Assembly: GCA_018296165.2 (NCBI GenBank)
Contig: JACKQL020000001.1
Span: 496,001-560,000, forward strand
DNA length: 64,000 bases
Source: Termitomyces sp. T153
Lineage: Eukaryota > Basidiomycota > Agaricomycetes > Agaricales > Lyophyllaceae
Reading direction: 5' to 3'
Shown: positions 34,000 to 45,029 of the stretch, one piece after another
Position numbering within the stretch: position 1 is the first letter of the stretch
How the letters are laid out: the number at the start of each line of letters is the position of its first letter
Program-made: the position numbers and the translations under genes
Notes under the pieces: generated by a model
Database searches by the model: none
What the model saw: only the letters and a program-made list of their open reading frames with translations
What the model was told of the DNA's origin: nothing

Positions 34000-34930
34000 G
34001 TTACTTCCAAAGCCCCTGCCTTGGCCACTTTCCTTCCAGCTTTCTGTATGGCATTTGTTTCAGTTTTGATTCTATGTTTGCATTCTTCCTTCCCAGTTCA
34101 ACATTGCAAATTCTGCTGTTTCGTCAATCTTTGCCATTGCTTTATTGCCATACCATCCTTCTATTTTTATACACTCACATTGCATGGAGCTGTGGTCAGC
34201 ACCTTTGCAGTTGTAGCAGTGTAGTCTGTGCTCTTCATTCACAGGAGTAGCACTCCTGCAGTCTATGTCAATGAATTTTATTTCTCTAATTTGCTGCAGG
34301 AAGACAAGATAGTTTGTCCAGGTGAGGAGTGGGGGCTTTCAGAAAAAGACATTCCAGAGGGGCTTCCTCAGCTTCACTGTGGCAGAATGATTGACTGCTT
34401 CTTCTCCTCTCACCAATTTGACTTCTAGTGTCCTGATCATGTTTGTTGCAGGGTCCATGTTGTGCTGTGAGGTTTTGTCCCCTAATAGCTTCCCTTTTTA
34501 GCAAGGTAACTATAGTCTTGTTCTCCTACAGCATCTTCCTCACTATCTGCATGGCTATCTCCTCTGATTCTGTCACAACCTCCTGGGTTCAGATACTTAG
34601 GGAGAATCCCTCAATGGTATAGAGGAGGCAGGGGGTGGGAGGGATGTACAGTAGGAAAAACACAGATGCTCCAGGGGTGGATATTATAGGGTTTGCTAGG
34701 AGAATTTGTTGTGCTTTTTCCAAGATGCTGGATATCAGGAAATGGTATGGGGGCTTATGCTTCTCATTGTGCTTCTTCAAGATAATGATATCTTTCTCTG
34801 GTTGTGGGGTGGACAGTTTGGGTTTCTCCCCAGTCATCTGTTTGACAAGCTCCTTGAGCTTATCACTTGTCATCATTGTATCAGCATCCTTGCTTGCTTG
34901 CCAGTCCCTGACCCATACTTTGGGTTTGGG
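34000..34930 (-). pseudogene. LINE ORF1 (Gag-like) relic with zinc knuckle
   Basis: The minus-strand reading near 34168-34225 gives CYNCKGADHSSMQC, a CX2CX4HX4C knuckle followed by basic and coiled-coil-like sequence. 34589-34876 encodes KLKELVKQMTGEKPKL and a helical stretch. Position directly upstream of the endonuclease and the knuckle support ORF1 of the same LINE. Frames are broken. Confidence 0.55.
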
Positions 34931-34950
34931 GTAGGAGTCAAAACATTCTC

Positions 34951-35396
34951 ACTGGTCTGGTAGCAGGTTATACCAGGGTGGGGTAAATAGGTGTATGGTT
35001 GGAAAACTGCTGACAGGTCTGGGAGTGTAGATCAGGGACTTGGGAAGTTTTGGGGGGCCACTCAGGTCATCCCCCCATTGTCCAGTGCTAGGGAATTGTG
35101 TGTAACCTGCAATAAGTCTTCAAAATCTCTAGCAGCAAAGCTGGGCATTTCCAATACATTGTTGTGGAATTGTCAAATTGTTGAGCATTCAAATGGTGAG
35201 ATTTGTCAATATCTGAAATGACATAAATAAGGTATATGATTAGAGTTACCATATTACTAACCATTGATCCAATTCAGAAACAGATTCAAGGCCATATGTA
35301 TGTAGCATATGAATTAAGTGTATAAATACCAGTTTCCAGACTCCAAGTTCAAATTTGTGCATGATGTCAGGAACAAACAAATCAAAGTAGTTTTGT
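34951..35396. other. CpG-poor spacer between the LINE and Plavaka relics
   Basis: I find no coding motif. It may contain the 5' end of the LINE and the terminus of the Plavaka element; neither could be placed. Confidence 0.35.
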
Positions 35397-37320
35397 TTAT
35401 TTGGCAAGAGGAGCTGTGAAAATGCATTCTGGATGCCTCAGATCATGAGAGTTGTTCATTAATACAAATGAATATTTGTGCACCTTGACTGGTACAAATG
35501 AAGCACCAACTATCCAGTCAATTGCATTGCCTGTTGCAGCATATCCCTTTGTAAAAATATTTTTTCTTGCCTTGACAATACAAACTCTATGCTCCTCAAT
35601 GTCTAATTGATGATTCTGCAACCAAATGATATCATGAAGTTTAGTTCTAATGTGCAAGACTTGGGATTTTAAAGTTTGGCAGACTACACATGGATACAAC
35701 CCCATTTGCTTGATACCAGCTAGCAGTCTGAAAGGATGGAGTTATAAAGGAAGAAACTCAGAAGATAGCAGAACATACCTTTCCAGATAATTGGCAGAAT
35801 AACAGAAGAACTGAGGAAATAGCCTTCGATGAATACCATTGCCACACATCAAGACAATGCCATGTTTATATATCTCTTTGAATTCATCAGTGAGAATGAC
35901 CTTCCATGCTCCTTGCATCAATTTGCATTTGAGGTGTATCAATATTGACTTGGGTGCTGGAGCACCAAATAGTTCTTTGTAACAATCTTGAACTAGGTCA
36001 GGAAGCTGGATAAATGGAAATGATGAAATGCAAAAACTTGGAACTAAAAATTCTTGACCCACTTATGGAAAGTACACAATATGATTTGCTGAAAAACTAT
36101 TGACAGTACTGCGGATATATTTCAAGAGATTACTGAACCACAGATAAAGCGGCCACAGAGACACAGTCCCAAAGTTTGCTAGGTGCATAGAATCAGAATA
36201 GAGCATGAGTGGTATTACCATGGTCTCAAGACCATCTTCAGAAGGTGGGAGGTCCTTTTCCATATCTAGAAAGACATTGGAGTTGTACACTTCACTATAT
36301 ACACATTGAGCAGGTTTGTCCTCCAATGGTTTCCAGAATTGAAGAAAACCTTGCCAGTGCATTAGTTTTGCAGTCAAACCCTGTGCAACTGACTTGAAGA
36401 CTTTGACAATGTCTCAATGAAAAAAATCAATTTTCAAAGTGGGTGCATTGCTCTCAGATCAATAGGTCTTGCAAGCAAAAGGAAGGGGTATATAAACCAA
36501 AGCTTTCCTCCAGATATTGCTTGTTGCCCAGGGAGGAAGAGCCAAATCATCTTTGCTGCTGCCAGTCTTTTTGGCAGTAGGGAGATTGTCTAAATGTCTG
36601 TTTTCCCAGGTGGCACTGAAACCCTCAAAGTCTTCACACCTAAAATCTGGCGCTAATATAATGCTGTGAACTAGTTGATCTAGGCTTGCAAGTGTAAGGG
36701 CCTTGGAAGTGTAATACCAGTGCATGAGTTGGAATACTGAGGCATTCAGAAATGGATAAAAGAATAATGTTTGTGCCTTGGGCTGTTTGACAACTTCCTG
36801 TGCTATAGGACCAAAGCTAGCAAGAGGATTGCAGGGCTCTATGTCTGCAGCATCTTTGCATACAAAATGTTGGTGTGTCAGCAACATTGTAGATTGTTTG
36901 ATCCTCATCAGGATCTTGTTCTGGTGCAATACAATAATGTCAAAACAGGCCCACTTTGTTAGGTTCAGTTTCAAATGGTTATGGTGATGAAGATTGTTCA
37001 GGAAATTGTTGAGGCTCATGATTGAGACACTGCCACTTGCTTTCATGGATCTCAGCTTGCTGCTCATACTGTGCAGCAAACTGTCATAAAGGTCATACAG
37101 GATGCAGCTCAGAAGGCAAGAAGTCAATGAGATGGGATGGAGGCTGACAATTGCATACTTCATGCAAGGGAACAGATGTTTTATTGACTTCCATATTAAA
37201 TACATCATTGGATGAGCCAGGGGCAGATATAGATAGTGCATTGAAATTCAAGTCAACATCTGTAGCCTCTGAGTCAGGCTGGATCAAGTCGCCCAATTCA
37301 CCTAAATTTATTGTCATTTT
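35397..37320 (-). pseudogene. Plavaka-type transposase relic
   Basis: Minus-strand segments in order: an N-terminal part (37241-36459, with FEGFSATWENRHLD and ALPPWATSNIW), a central part (36377-36063: IPLMLYSDSMHLANFGT, SLWPLYLWFSNL), and a catalytic-region part (36062-35742: ILTDEFKEIYKHGIV, MCGNGIHRRLFPQFFCYSA), then a Cys pair (CVVC) and a C-terminal part (35705-35397). The DS.HLA.FGT..LWP and HG...C.DG..RR.FPR.FTYSADYPE patterns are hallmarks of the Plavaka transposases abundant in Agaricomycetes. Stops and missing joins show decay. No terminal inverted repeats were found. Confidence 0.8.
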
Positions 37321-37590
37321 ATTATTTGTAGATTTGACAGTTATTCCTTTCAGATTCTGAGAGAGACACAGTAAAAATGGAACAATATTTTATCATTTTC
37401 AGATTAGTATTGACCTGACTGTGTTCACCTTGTTTTGCAGTGAGTGTTGACCAATTTCATTGCTTACAATGAGATTGGTGATTTGACACCTGGCAGGATA
37501 ACGGGACTTCCGGACTATGCCATTATAACATGACTTCTATATAAGTGGCTTGAGGTTGGTACAAGTACCTTTATATGGCCAAGTTTGCTA
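37321..37590. other. Spacer with no recognised gene
   Basis: AT-rich and CpG-poor. It marks the change from the minus-strand Plavaka relic to the plus-strand copia integrase. It probably includes one Plavaka terminus. Confidence 0.35.
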
Positions 37591-40063
37591 TGCGACTTTT
37601 TCCTGATGTATGGTGAGAAAATCATTGGAGATCTGTGGGGTCTTGCACAAGTCAAGTCACTCAGCAGAAACACTTAATCATACACAAACATTGACCTATA
37701 CACCCACAAGGAACACATCACATTTCTTGCACACAAGTTTGATGCATCGAAGGCTTACTGTGATTACAAAGCATGGGTTAAAGTCCACTGTGGTGCAAAC
37801 ATCAAAACATATGGCAGTGACAGAGGCAGTGAGTTCTTGAGCACAGAAATGAAAGCTCACCAATATGCTGCCAGTACTGTTTGCAATCTCACTGTGCATC
37901 ATTCCCCCCAATCCAACGACGTCGCCAAACATGCAAATTGTACCATTGTCAAGGGTGTGCGCACCACGATGATTCATCAGGTCTCCCTAAATACCTCTGG
38001 GCAGAGGCTAAATGCCATACGATCTGGCTATGAAACCAGACACTGACTCACACTATCCCTGACAACACAATAACATATCAGATGGCAACAGGATGCGAAC
38101 CTGATATATCACGAGTACGCAAATGGGGAGCACACACTTATGTCAAGCTGCACAATGCAGGCAAATTTGATTTGAAAGTTGGGGAAGGAAAGTTTGTCGG
38201 CATTAAATCACCCAATCCTCCAAAACCATCACTGGAACCCAGCCTCAACACTCCTACTGACATTGTCAAGGTCAAAGAAGTCACTGAAAGCACTTCGGCA
38301 CCTCAAAGTGAGGCCATTAACGATGAAAACACGTTGATTAACTGCAAGAATCACCTCAAATTGTCTCAGACAACTCACAAACCAAAAACTCGCCTTCTCC
38401 CAATGCACTGCACCTCAAGAAACGTTGAAACTCACTAACTAGCCTCCAGCAATTTGATCCCAAACAATATGGCTGATGACAGCATCGCAACACCCCAAAA
38501 GATGCAAGTCTTGCTAATTTTACCGAGTCTGCACTCATTGTCGATGCTACCGAAATCCTCAAACCTAGCAGTCAAAATTGAAACCGAATGGGTACACAAT
38601 GCAATTGAGCATGTAATGGCAGTAAGTGAGGACATGCCATCTATGAAAGATGCACTGAGTGGTGATGAGAAAGAGGATTGGTCAACTGCAATAGACGCTG
38701 AACTTAGCCAAATTGAGAAACTCCGTATCTGGGAAATCGTCGAGGTACCCACTGACGCCAACATCATATCATGCCGGTATGTTCTGCACGGAAAACGTGG
38801 TACTAATGGACAAATCATCCGGTACAAGGCTCGACTCGTCACTAAAGAGTTTAAACAACAATTTGGGGTCGATTATTCCGAAACGTTCACTCCAACTTTA
38901 TGCGTCGCCACACTTTGCATTCTCTTCTCCATTGCAGCATCACGCGGTGCTTCTATCGAACAATCCAACGTTAAAAACACTTACCTAAACGTAAGGAAAA
39001 TGAAATCATTTTCATGCAATTTCCGCCCCACTATCGACAATTCCATGATTTACCTCCCGAATTTGCAAAATTACCGGATTTGAAACTCGCGTGTCAACTC
39101 GAACGCCCACTCTATGGTACTAAGCAAGGCGTTCACCACTGGTATGAGGAAGTATTCAGCACCTTTACCAATCTTGGCTACACTGCATATCAAGCCGACG
39201 TCACGGTCTTCTACAAGGTCAATGGTAAAGACTATACAATTGTTGCTGTTGCAACCAATGACTTCACTATAATCGGTAATTCCACTAAAACTACGTCTCT
39301 AATCAAAGAGCAACTCAGCAAACGATTTGAGATTGCTGATCTTGGTCCCATCAACTGACTACTCGGAGTCAGTCTTACCAGAGATCTCAACACTCACACC
39401 ATCTCACTTGGTCAACAAGCCTACATCGAACAAATCGTCAAATGCTTCGGTTTTGAGGAGTCACGCATTGCTGTATCTGTACTGTCTCAGTATCTTGACG
39501 CCTCTCAATCTACTCATTCAATAGCTGTTACTCGTGTGTTCCGTTATCTCTGCGGTACATCAAACATGAAGCTCCACACTCGGCGGATTAGAACCTGAGA
39601 TTTCTGGTTACTCTGATGCTGATTGGGCCTCCCATCTTCATTGACATTCAATCTCTGGTTTTGCATTCTTTATCGGGCACAGTGCTGTCTCTTGGAGCTC
39701 GAAGAAACAACCAAATCACACTTTCCAGCACGGAGTCCAAGTATGTTGCCCTGACGCACTCCGTCAAAGATATAATATGGATACACAAGCTTCTTCAAGA
39801 TCTTTCCTTCTTTAATTCCTTTCATTTACCTACTGATTTGTACTGCGACAACCAAGGCGCCATTCGACTTTCAAAAGACGCAACGTTTCACGCACGTACG
39901 AAACACATCAATGTTCATTTTCATTTTATTCGTCAGACTGTGTCCTCCAGTCACGTTCGCATCCACTACCTTCCCCACTGCCGATATGATCACGGATGTA
40001 TTTACAAAGTCACTGGCTCGCGTTAAGTTCGAGAAGTTCCGCGAACTGCTTGGCGTCGCCTAA
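37591..40063 (+). pseudogene. Copia pol 3' half: integrase, RT, RNase H
   Basis: Integrase core: YGSDRGSEFLSTEMKAHQYA, TVCNLTVHHSPQSN. RT: EDWSTAIDAELSQIEKLR, ARLVTKEFKQQFGVDY, ERPLYGTKQGVHHWY. RNase H: LSSTESKYVALTHSVKDI, CDNQGAIRLSKDATFHART, then the standard copia ending TDVFTKSLAR..KFEKFRELLG and a TAA at 40061-40063. A purine tract AGGGGGAG leads into the LTR at 40087. Frameshifts occur near 38440, 39070, 39357 and 39590. CpG is normal from about 37900, unlike the other repeats here, so it is a younger or protected copy. Gag, protease and the 5' LTR are missing, replaced by the Plavaka block. Confidence 0.8.
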
Positions 40064-40086
40064 TCCGCGTTCACATCGAGGGGGAG

Positions 40087-40310
40087 TGTTGGTACAACAG
40101 TCGACTATTTCCTAATTCGGTCAACCGTATCGTTTGTTACCTTGTCACACCTCGGTGTTTTCTCAACCACTGAGGTGTAAGTCAATCTTTATATTACACT
40201 TGATATGTTACTCATAATCTGTAGTATTACTACAGGTAGATATACCCAATATATTATAGTATTTTCCCAACCACTGAGGTTCTCTCTCTGTTACTACAGT
40301 TACTACAGTT
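40087..40310 (+). repeat. 3' LTR of the copia element
   Basis: Begins TGTTGGTACAACAGTCGAC right after the polypurine tract, and matches 28714-28876. An inner segment (CCAACCACTGAGGT) is repeated inside it. The right end is uncertain (near the duplicated GTTACTACAG). No matching target duplication was found. Confidence 0.7.
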
Positions 40311-40597
40311 ATCCAAAATCCCCCGAGACCGGTCCAACCTCAACATGTTCTTTCTTTATGACTGGCACTGAGGTTCATGTGATAAAGGTGTTGATCTGGT
40401 GACTTAACCACTCAAAAACATTAGCACTGAGACTCTCACTCACGAAAGTCAGGTTATTAATCACCTGTTTCCATTTTTCACATTAACGATATATTTTTCA
40501 GCCTAGTCTCACTAACAGTTGATACTCATCCAAAATCCATAATAATGAACAGGTCAATTCATGACAAGGAGGAAGTAATCCTTGCTTAATTCCGATC

Positions 40598-43500
40598 CTA
40601 CCGCCTGAGCTTCTTGCCTCCGCGTCTCGTGGTCTTTTTTTCATTCATCTCCGCCTTTCGTTTCTGTCCAGAGTGCATACCGCTCGGCGTAGCTTTAACA
40701 CTGACGATAGTTGCGGTGTTGCTGTTGGCTTTTCCAAGATGCGTAATCTGCTCTTCTGCATTCTCCCAATCAATACCGGCACCCGTAATTGCAAACCTAC
40801 GATTTCATCATCAACTTATTACGATCATGTGAAGAAAGAGAGATAAACCCAAGATTATACCAACTTTTGGAGGTCCAAAGCATCAATCATCTCACGCTGC
40901 TTCTCACGCAGTGCAGCAGTTACCTCGTTACCTGCCGCGTTTAGCTCGTCCTCAAGACCAAGGTTGGGCGATTTTGGTGCGGCCAGTCTCGGAGTAACCT
41001 GCGTTTTGGCGTTGGAAGGGACACTAGTGTCCGGCAGCTCACCTATAATTGCTGCCTTCTGAACATCAACCAGAGATTTGTTGATCTTGCGAACAACTTT
41101 AACAAGAAGGGCGAGACCTTGTGGCACTGCAATCTGCAGTTCACTCTATTTGCGACGATACCAATAATCAAATTGGTCAACAAACTTGATCAGTCACAAA
41201 ACTTGAAAAAGGCTCACTTCAACTTCTTCTACATTCTTACGTTGCAATCCGAGTGCAAGTAAGATCGAACTTTGTACTGCACTCAAACGAATGTCTTCGC
41301 CGAGTCGCTTTTGGAAGTAAAAGGATGCCAAAATAGGCAGGAGGTCGATAATAACATGATAATCAAGCATGTTGTTTGCATAAGATTCTAGGCGTTTCAC
41401 GTCGAACGGCGTCAGGAGGATGTTTAACTCTGACACGTCAAGACCTGATGACAAAGAAGGTTTTATTCACAGTATTTTGAACGAGAAAGTTCCTGCTGAC
41501 GTACGTTTAGCTTTTCTGGCATCATAGTTTTTTAAGCCGGTGTTGACAGCTTCCAGCACACTCAGTGCAGTCACACTACCGAAATCACGGAACTTGTATG
41601 ATAAAAGAGAGAGGAAACGTCTTCGGAAATCTAGGAGAAATAAGTTCAGGTCAAAACCATATATGCATACAAGACACATACCTTGAGCGAATTCTCCTAA
41701 CCACTCCAACTCGTCCTCTGACGAACTATTAAGCCCACGTACCATGACGCAAGTATGCTCTCCCGTCAACTCGCTTGTCGTCTGCCTAATATACAGTGGT
41801 ACGTATCCTGCACGTTTCCAAAACCTCAGTAGCTGGGGAGTGAGACCGTATGAGACACCAAGATAGTCAAGTGCCTCGGGCTTGCGCTCTGAAAGGCGTT
41901 GTAGAAGCGGGGGCATGGCAGACGGTGCCCTGACACTTGGATTATCTGTTAAGAGGTCTGTTTCCTACAAGTTTTTTGTCAAACAAATCTTCGAATCAGC
42001 AGTAAAAGGATGACCCACTGGCTCCACTCTTGCAGTGTTGACATAAGCTTCATCGTTCACAACACCCTCATCAAGACTGAACAATTCCCCACTATAATAC
42101 GAATTCAGGACCTGCAAAGCCCTGGAACCATAACCCATCTACAAGAATCAGAAACTTATCAAAAACCAAAGTAAGCATCCTATGGTATGACAGCACCTAC
42201 ATTTGCATAATCTGGATGGCACGCTATGCGAACAACTCGAGCGCCACTTAACATTCCAAATCTGCCTTCCTGGAACTGCTGGCTCAAAAGCCAGGGGATC
42301 ATATCGCCGCCTGCCCTCAAACCACGCCCCAGTCCTTCCATGATCGCTTCCTTGCTGATGTTGCCTTCTAGGGCGACCTGAAGTACCACAAGGGGCTCGG
42401 GAAGATGTGTCTCGTCGTCTTTGAGAGGGGGGAGAAGCACGAATAGATGATGCGCAGGCGCATCAGAGAGCAGCTGCAAGTCGTTCGGCTGGTTTTTATA
42501 GTGAGACGCAACATATAGAGCCATCATTCGTTGTAAAAATACTTCAGATGCGGGATGATAACTAAAGAGTGTGTCTCGGGCGACATAGAACAGCTCGCAC
42601 GTGCCCGGGTGAGGACACCCCTGCGTCGATATTTTGGGAACAATGGTGGCGTCAAGACATAGAAGGGAGTTGAGCCATTTTTCAACCTTGTCACCAACGG
42701 AATATCGAATGGGCATCTCGAGTTTGATTTCACGAAGGGACCTCGTCTTCGGTGCAGGTTTATGGGCTGGCTTCTTGGAAGAAGAGGCGGCAGCATCGTC
42801 ATCTTGATTTTGTAGGTCCTTTGTGAGAGATGGCCGGGTACTCTCGCGAAGTTGCTGTATGAGCTTGAGGGAGAGAGCGCGACCTGTGCCCTCATAACCA
42901 TTGATGGTGGAGGCAAGAAACACGAGATATGGACCGATAAGGTTTTTGACAAGGGGTAAGGGAATGGCGGCTGCTTCGTCAATGATGACGAGCTCCGCCT
43001 GACCTAGAACATGCGCATCCTCCGGTTGGATATACTACATAAGTAGAGGTAAGAATGTGCATAGACCATATATAGAACAGGATACACACACCTGGATTGT
43101 TTGCCGATGATCCTTGAAGACATTGACCCTCACGATTGCCTTGTTGAAATCTGGATTCGTACTTTGAGCAATGTCATAGTCCAGATGTTCTTCATATCCC
43201 AGGACATCCATGCCCTTGAAAATAAATTCAAACAGGGTCTTCAAGTTTTCCGGACTGGGACTAGTCACAAAGATGTTGGAATACCCATGGGCCAAAGCTG
43301 CTGCAATCGCCAAACCGAGGGCAGCACTCTTACCCCGTCCACGACCGGCAGTGAGAGTGACAGTAGATGAGAGCGTCTTTTCAGCAATTGCGTCAATGAA
43401 AGTAAGGACAGCTTGAGCTTGGTCAATTGTTTTGGCAAGTTTGACAAGGTCACCAGCTGGTTTTGTGTCCTCGAGCGTTGCCTTCAAGTCTTTGAGCTCT

Positions 43501-44383
43501 GTTTCAATTTTGCTCTTTCCCGGGGAGTCCTCAATGGGCGTGATATCCTTGCCGCGTGACAGTGGTAAGACGTTGAGTTCGTCGTCTAGCACGAGGCAGT
43601 CATCGCACGAGCCGAGGGAGAGAATGAAGCGTTCGTTGAAACGAGCTACAACGGCATCGTGGGAGGAGGTACGGTACCGCGCGTGAACATCCTAACTTGG
43701 GGATTAGAGGAAGGTACGGAAAGGTAAATAGAATATGTGCACCATGGTCATTGTATAGAGTTGCCTGAGAGACGTCATCGTTTTGAGCATGAGCACGACC
43801 AACCCTCCTCCTTCGACGGTCTCGATAGTTCTGGCGAGGAGATTGGGGGTAATCGCCTCGAAGTCTTGGAGAACAAGCATGCCATAAGTATTTCCAAGGA
43901 TTTTTTGGGATTCTTTGTAGTACCTACGTGATCGTCATGATTAGAGAAGACCAGAAAGCCTGTCCACGCACGTATATCGGATATCAGTCACTGTGACAAA
44001 TATTTCAAACGGATCTTGCTCGTTTGGTTCGCGAATGCCCCGCTTAACGTCTCTTTTTATCTTTGCTTCTCGCTTCTTTCGATGACTGGTGGCGATGAAT
44101 TGCTGAGCAGGGAATATGCTGTGGCTACTCACGTGGTAAAGCCCAGGTCTTTCTTGTAGCACCACAAGACGGACGGACGGGCAGAGACACGGGCTTGCGA
44201 AAGAAGAAAGTGAAGATTGACGATCTATTTGCATGGATTGGTGTGCAAGAAGGTCGTGCGATAAATGGCAGCAGTCACCTGGTCCCTGGCCCTGTCGCCA
44301 ACAAGGACTATGAAGGAGCGATGGTTCTTTTTGACATTGTTGTTGATGAGGATAGGTATGCGGGGATCAAGCTGCTTGCGCAT
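40598..44383 (-). CDS. KRE33: RNA cytidine acetyltransferase (KRE33/NAT10 family)
   Basis: This essential nucleolar enzyme uses acetyl-CoA and ATP to make N4-acetylcytidine in 18S rRNA and tRNA and is needed for 40S ribosome assembly. The start at 44383 gives the family N-terminus MRKQLDPRIP followed by VLVGDRARDQ, joined across a 54-nt intron to IVNLHFLLSQARVSARPSV. The helicase-like part carries the P-loop TAGRGRGKSAALG (about 43330) and IFVTSPSPENLKTLF. The acetyltransferase part has RIACHPDYAN joined across an intron (42120-42210) to MGYGSRALQVL, the acetyl-CoA loop. The tRNA-binding part follows (LGVSYGLTPQLLRFWKRAG). The Lys/Arg-rich end (KKTTRRGGKKLRR) is typical of a nucleolar protein. 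Several ~50-nt introns are present; the coding length fits the usual ~1,050 residues. It looks intact. Confidence 0.93.
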
Positions 44384-44500
44384 TTATGACGAGGACGGCC
44401 TGAGGTGAGGCGCGCGTGAATTTTTGGGCCTTATTTGGCAACGAGATTGATTACAAACACGAGTACATGTAAAAAGTAAAGTAAACGAGATAAGCGCTGG

Positions 44501-44995
44501 TCAGGCGGCCTGTGATTGGCAGTTGAGGCGAGTTGGTGTCTGGGACGCGTAAGCACAACTTACGGAGGGTTTCATGGCAAAGCGCTCTGCGCGTCTTCTG
44601 CGTTTCTCCTCCTCCTCAGCATCGACACTAGTGCCGAAACGCGCGGCTCGGGCAGCAAGCTTGGTGGGGTCCTGAGAGGGGTGAGGATGAGACGACGAGA
44701 GAGCGGGGACACGCACATTGGGGGCAGGGGGGACCAGAGGAATGCCGAAGCGTTCTGCGCGGAGACGGCGTCGCTCTGCGTCGTCGAGGCTCGCAGGGGG
44801 CACTGGCTTCTCAGGCTTGTGTGGCTCGGGAGCTGGCTGGTGGGCTGGATAGAGACCAGCATATACTTTGTAGACATCTGGGTCGGCCTGTATCTTTGCA
44901 ATCATCTCATTCTTGCGGGGCGGGGCGCGGACGCTGGCCTTTGCGAGGATGGCCCTGAGCTCGGTGACCTTGAGTGACTGGAGGTGGTCGTCCAT
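44501..44995 (-). CDS. THO1: SAP-domain RNA-binding protein, THO1/SARNP-like (146 aa)
   Basis: Two exons (44995-44564 and 44509-44501, intron 54 nt) give 146 residues. The N-terminus (residues 5-40) is a SAP domain (LKVTELRAILAKASVRAP, then KNEMIAKI), which binds nucleic acids. After a proline-rich linker come two copies of the RAERFG motif (RRRLRAERFGIP and RRRRAERFAM) plus AARAARFGT, the hallmark of THO1/MOS11/SARNP proteins, which act in mRNP packaging and export with the THO/TREX complex. The second Met is taken as the start because it begins the SAP helix; an upstream frame exists but lacks support. It lies head to head with HAP2, start codons 34 bp apart. Confidence 0.8.
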   Translation of the reverse strand: MDDHLQSLKVTELRAILAKASVRAPPRKNEMIAKIQADPDVYKVYAGLYPAHQPAPEPHKPEKPVPPASLDDAERRRLRAERFGIPLVPPAPNVRVPALSSSHPHPSQDPTKLAARAARFGTSVDAEEEEKRRRRAERFAMKPSVSCAYASQTPTRLNCQSQAA

Positions 44996-45029
44996 GTGAG
45001 CGTGACGTGACGTGACCTGTTGAACCACG
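44996..45029. promoter_or_regulatory. 34-bp divergent intergenic region between THO1 and HAP2
   Basis: Only 34 bp separate the two start codons. The spacer holds the overlapping direct repeat TGACGTGACGTGACC, which contains two TGACG half-sites of the CRE/ATF type. The promoters and 5' UTRs must overlap or extend into the opposite gene. Confidence 0.55.

Larger units (their letters stand above)
28877..34950 (-). mobile_element. LINE (non-LTR retrotransposon) with poly(A) end, defective
   Basis: The poly(T) run at 28877-28895 is the poly(A) tail of a minus-strand element. Going up the plus coordinates come RNase H (29722-30435), a Cys-rich region (30500-30760), RT (31500-32760), an AP-type endonuclease (32780-33890) and a Gag-like ORF1 (about 34000-34930). 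This order resembles the Tad1/I-type LINEs found in fungi. The 5' end is not precisely visible, and 34950 is my estimate. No target duplication could be confirmed. Confidence 0.75.

Noticed and set aside
36459..37241. Long minus-strand frame as a possible new membrane or signalling gene
   Set aside because: Downstream segments on the same strand carry clear Plavaka transposase motifs; this is the N-terminal part of that relic.
28714..40310. A single complete copia element spanning both LTR copies
   Set aside because: The 5-mers flanking the outer ends do not match, the left LTR is diverged and truncated, and gag/protease are absent; treated as separate copies.
43101..43370. Plus-strand frames across 43-45 kb as separate genes
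   Set aside because: They are antisense shadows of KRE33 and THO1 exons, whose motifs and splicing are consistent.
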